Source: Morganella morganii (GTDB taxonomy: Bacteria > Pseudomonadota > Gammaproteobacteria > Enterobacterales > Enterobacteriaceae). Taken from it: DNA of 64,000 bases. This document shows, in pieces, positions 61,453 through 64,000 of the stretch (the stretch's first letter is position 1; each line of letters opens with the position of its first letter). The notes under the pieces were generated by a model that did not search any database, was not told where the DNA came from, and was given only the letters and a program-made list of their open reading frames with translations. Where the stretch lies: assembly GCF_019242955.1 (NCBI RefSeq), contig NZ_CP066129.1:1736001-1800000 (forward strand), written 5' to 3'. Position numbers and translations under genes: made by a program.

Positions 61453-61592
61453 AAGAAAAAAGGCAGCTATGCGGACTCCTGCTGTTTCTTTTGTCGTTGT
61501 ATCTCCTGATGTTAAATGTCCTGCATTGCATTGAGCGTATCCCGTTCAGGTCAGAGGATATTTTTCATGGTATAAGATTAAGGATTAAATAA
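61449..61592 (+). CDS. 47-residue membrane peptide with basic tail
   Basis: Starts MKEKRQLCGLLLFLLSLYLL, one membrane helix, then a charged region (CIERIPFRSEDIF). AAGCATGA overlap upstream and one base to the next gene. Layout loosely recalls Hok-type peptides; unrecognised. Confidence 0.45.
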   Translation: MKEKRQLCGLLLFLLSLYLLMLNVLHCIERIPFRSEDIFHGIRLRIK

Positions 61593-61593
61593 T

Positions 61594-62286
61594 ATGTCTG
61601 CATTTAAAGAACTGATGGATTCTGTTGATGAGATAGTCAAATATGTGTTTGATCCCGAAAAAAGATATTTAATACTATTAACGATAATGATTTTTATCGG
61701 ATATAAATACGAGGTTTTCTTTGGTATTTATTCTAAGTTTAAGAATAAGCGGTTAAATGAATTTTGTAGTTATAAGGAAAAAGCTAAAGATGAAATAATC
61801 ATTAATTATCTTAATATAAAAATAGATGAGATAATAAGTAAGAGAACAACGAGAATTACTAAACATAAAGACAGAAATATTTTTATGTTTATCTCGGCAA
61901 AAATAAACGAGTGGCAGTATGGAGATATTACCCTGAGAAATATCATGCCGTATGTTTTAGTGGATAATGCAATCCATATTGATTTCGATAAGCACAAGAA
62001 AGATAAAAGAAAATATATTGTAAAAGCATTGTCGTGGGTTGCTGCGATGGTTTTGGTAATATGTTTTGATTTTTATTTCAGTATTTATAATACGGTTGAT
62101 TTTTATTATTTATTATCCCTTTTTCTTATTGGTGTCTTTGAGATTTTTGCTCTTAACAGTTATGGTAAAATTCATAAGGAAAGTGATATGAAAAAATACA
62201 ATAACGCTCTGGTGTCTATTGATATTAGTGAACTAAGTACTAAATCAGTGATTCTTCCTCTTCACCAACACAGACAACAACAGTAA
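61594..62286 (+). CDS. Hypothetical membrane protein, last gene of the three-gene cluster
   Basis: 230 residues, very AT-rich. One membrane segment near residues 25-42 (LILLTIMIFIGYKYEVFF), a charged cytoplasmic middle (residues about 50-135), then two closely spaced membrane segments (VAAMVLVICFDFYFSIY, FYYLLSLFLIGVFEIFAL). Follows its neighbour by one base. No family recognised. A membrane-effector or exclusion role is only a hypothesis. Confidence 0.6.
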   Translation: MSAFKELMDSVDEIVKYVFDPEKRYLILLTIMIFIGYKYEVFFGIYSKFKNKRLNEFCSYKEKAKDEIIINYLNIKIDEIISKRTTRITKHKDRNIFMFISAKINEWQYGDITLRNIMPYVLVDNAIHIDFDKHKKDKRKYIVKALSWVAAMVLVICFDFYFSIYNTVDFYYLLSLFLIGVFEIFALNSYGKIHKESDMKKYNNALVSIDISELSTKSVILPLHQHRQQQ

Positions 62287-62391
62287 CGACAGGTGTCCCG
62301 GGATCAGGCTGGTAGTTGATAATGAATTTTATATTATTAAAGTACTCCGTTAAATAACGGAACACTTTAATGAGCGAAATATATCCGGTCA

Positions 62392-62589
62392 ATGTGCTTG
62401 TTGCTCAGCATAAAATACAGTCCGGAGCACATTAACTGCATGTGTAAGAGTATTGTATATAACCATACTGTTGCAATTGGCGCACATAGTCATAGTTTTT
62501 CCGGCACAACCGGAAATACAGGCAGTGGTTCATTAATTTCAGTCGTCAACGCCTATATCACATTAATGGGCTGGTACAGAACCAAATAA
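62392..62589 (+). pseudogene. 3' fragment of a phage tail fibre gene
   Basis: Final 40 residues (VAIGAHSHSFSGTTGNTGSG then NAYITLMGWYRTK) match the His-rich ending of P2/lambda-type tail fibres. Preceding codons do not continue the domain. Remnant of another prophage. Confidence 0.65.
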
Positions 62590-63096
62590 TTATACTGTTT
62601 TAATAAAGCGTGCGGGGGTACCGGCATAAAGAGAATCGGCGGGGATGTCATGGTTGACTACACTGTTCGCGGCAATAATGCTGTTATCCCCGATTGTTAT
62701 GCCGGGCAGAATAACTGCCCCTGCACCAATCCAGACATTTTTTCCGATATTAACAGGCAATATGATATTGTCGCTATGTCTTTTTTCCGGAGATACAGGA
62801 TGACTGACGGTGCTGATAGTGACATTAGGGCCAATCATTGTATTATGGTCAATAGTAATTAGTGCATTATCCAGAAAATTACAATTTGCATTAATAAAGA
62901 CATCACCAATTAACTTAATGTTTCCGAATTCAAAATATACCGGAGATGTAATTGATACAGATTGATCAGCGATAATTCCTGATTTTAAAAGTATTTTACA
63001 TCTTTTTTTTCCGGATAACGTTGACGTGTTGAAAAAAATAACGGCTTGGCGGGGGAGGGTTTTTTTCTTTAAAGAATACCAGAAATATTTAATCAT
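62590..63096 (-). CDS. Left-handed beta-helix (hexapeptide) acyltransferase
   Basis: 168 residues from ATG 63096 (AAAGAG upstream; a TTG at 63126 is possible). Hexapeptide repeats in the second half (IGKNVWIGAGAVILPGITIG, DNSIIAANSVVNHDIPADSL, YAGTPARFIK). The catalytic His is likely that in STVSHPVSPEKRH. Similar to serine/maltose O-acetyltransferases and surface-sugar acetyltransferases; acceptor unknown. AT-rich N-terminal half. The 63097-63550 stretch beyond holds no gene that I can see. Confidence 0.85.
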   Translation of the reverse strand: MIKYFWYSLKKKTLPRQAVIFFNTSTLSGKKRCKILLKSGIIADQSVSITSPVYFEFGNIKLIGDVFINANCNFLDNALITIDHNTMIGPNVTISTVSHPVSPEKRHSDNIILPVNIGKNVWIGAGAVILPGITIGDNSIIAANSVVNHDIPADSLYAGTPARFIKTV

Positions 63097-63550
63097 AAGT
63101 GACTCTTTTGTATACGTATAAAGCAATTATTAGCCTGTGTTATTATAGCATATATCTCCCCGTAGTGTTGTATTTTTTAAAAATTTTATAGCATATAGTG
63201 TTCTCATTGCAATATTCTCGGATATATAAAATATCTTCATTTAATTTATCAGATATAAATAGCCGCAAGTAAAATTAATCAGTGTGCTGAGTTTTATAAT
63301 CAATTATACTTTGAGCGAACAATGTCAGCACTGATAGCCTGATGTAACTGATTATTACGAATATACACATAATTATACTTAATCTGTTTTATCACCGAAT
63401 GAGTAATAAGTGAATATCTCTGCCGGTGAAAATATAATGCCGGATAAACAGACTGTAATATTTTTCCCGGCGGGTAAGGTGCTGAGACAATAACGGCAGT
63501 AAAACGTTATAATCAATGTCCGGTATATTGCAGACAAGGATAATACGTTT

Positions 63551-63847
63551 ATGACTGATAATGATGATATGCGGGAGTATCCGGAATTTTCTCCTGAAGC
63601 CGAAGCTATTGCGCAGTGTAATCAAATCAGGGATATGCTGGTGGCGGCACTGGAAAAACGAAATAAAGAAATGCAGCGCTTACGGAAAAAAACAGAGGAG
63701 ATTCAGCGTGAATTTCCCGGTGATCTGAAAAAACTCCAGGCACATATGCGGGAAATGAAAGATTCCAACAATGAAGTGATGACGCTGGTCAGAGAATATA
63801 ATGTCTGGGCTGAACGGGCCGGGCAGGATAAACTGGTACTGGAATGA
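63551..63847 (+). CDS. Small coiled-coil protein of unknown function
   Basis: 98 residues, ATG 63551. Almost entirely helical and charged (EKRNKEMQRLRKKTEEIQRE, HMREMKDSNNEVMTLVREYN), probable coiled coil. Codon use looks like core genes rather than the AT-rich island. Not recognised. The remaining 63848-64000 shows no feature. Confidence 0.6.
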   Translation: MTDNDDMREYPEFSPEAEAIAQCNQIRDMLVAALEKRNKEMQRLRKKTEEIQREFPGDLKKLQAHMREMKDSNNEVMTLVREYNVWAERAGQDKLVLE

Positions 63848-64000
63848 TTCCGGTAATCTGCTGATATGACAGTGCAGATGCAGACGGGTGCTGTATCCGT
63901 AAATTCTGCTCCGGTGCCGGGGACTGATCTGCTGTTTACTGTAATACCCCGGTTACGTATTACAGCGTATTTATCTGCTTTCTTTATCTTTTTACTTCTG

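Noticed and set aside
62392..62464. Start region of the tail-fibre fragment as an intact small gene
   Set aside because: Only the last 40 codons resemble a protein family; the head of the frame looks random.

Overview
The window reads as chromosome of an enterobacterium, most probably a Morganellaceae member such as Morganella. This is judged from gene order and protein similarity recalled from memory, not from a database search. The left 12 kb is conserved core: nrdA (cut by the window edge) and ubiG leftward, gyrA rightward, then the Rcs envelope-stress phosphorelay (rcsC rightward, rcsD-rcsB leftward). GyrA has Ser83 and Glu87 in the quinolone region, the Proteus-like pattern. The core ends in tRNA-Ser(TGA) and tRNA-Thr(TGT).

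A lambdoid siphophage prophage of about 48.9 kb is inserted in the 3' end of tRNA-Thr. A perfect 53-bp direct repeat (12209-12261 and 61075-61127) marks its ends. From left to right it holds: integrase, an Xis-like protein and a leftward recombination operon (SSB, Erf, small genes); an N-like antiterminator; an immunity region with CI, Cro, CII, and OL and OR built from a shared ATGCG-N5-CGCAT operator; nutL and nutR with the same boxB loop; replication genes O and P with an iteron origin inside O; two tRNA genes; nin-type genes; Q; a cargo block; a lysis cassette (holin, SAR endolysin, Rz/Rz1); a second cargo block; packaging, head and lambda-type tail genes (M, L, K, I, J); and a tail fibre.

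The prophage is unusually rich in host-type cargo. It encodes a UspF-like stress protein in the nin region. Between Q and lysis it has a cold-shock protein, a YmcF-like zinc peptide, an LpxP-like lipid A acyltransferase and PsiE. Between lysis and terminase it has a MrpJ-like regulator and a Blc lipocalin. Between tail fibre and attR it has a YjhX (TopAI-like) toxin with two methyltransferase modules and a full arsRDABC arsenic operon. Together these could alter the lysogen's envelope, stress, motility and metal responses. That is inference.

The tape measure gene, arsB and yjhP are each interrupted by a small indel in or beside a homopolymer, so either recent decay or sequence error must be considered. 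Integrase relics lie just upstream of arsR and just outside attR. With a tail-fibre 3' fragment further right, they show that older prophages used this neighbourhood. Right of attR are a compact three-gene operon of unknown membrane proteins, a hexapeptide acyltransferase and a small coiled-coil protein.
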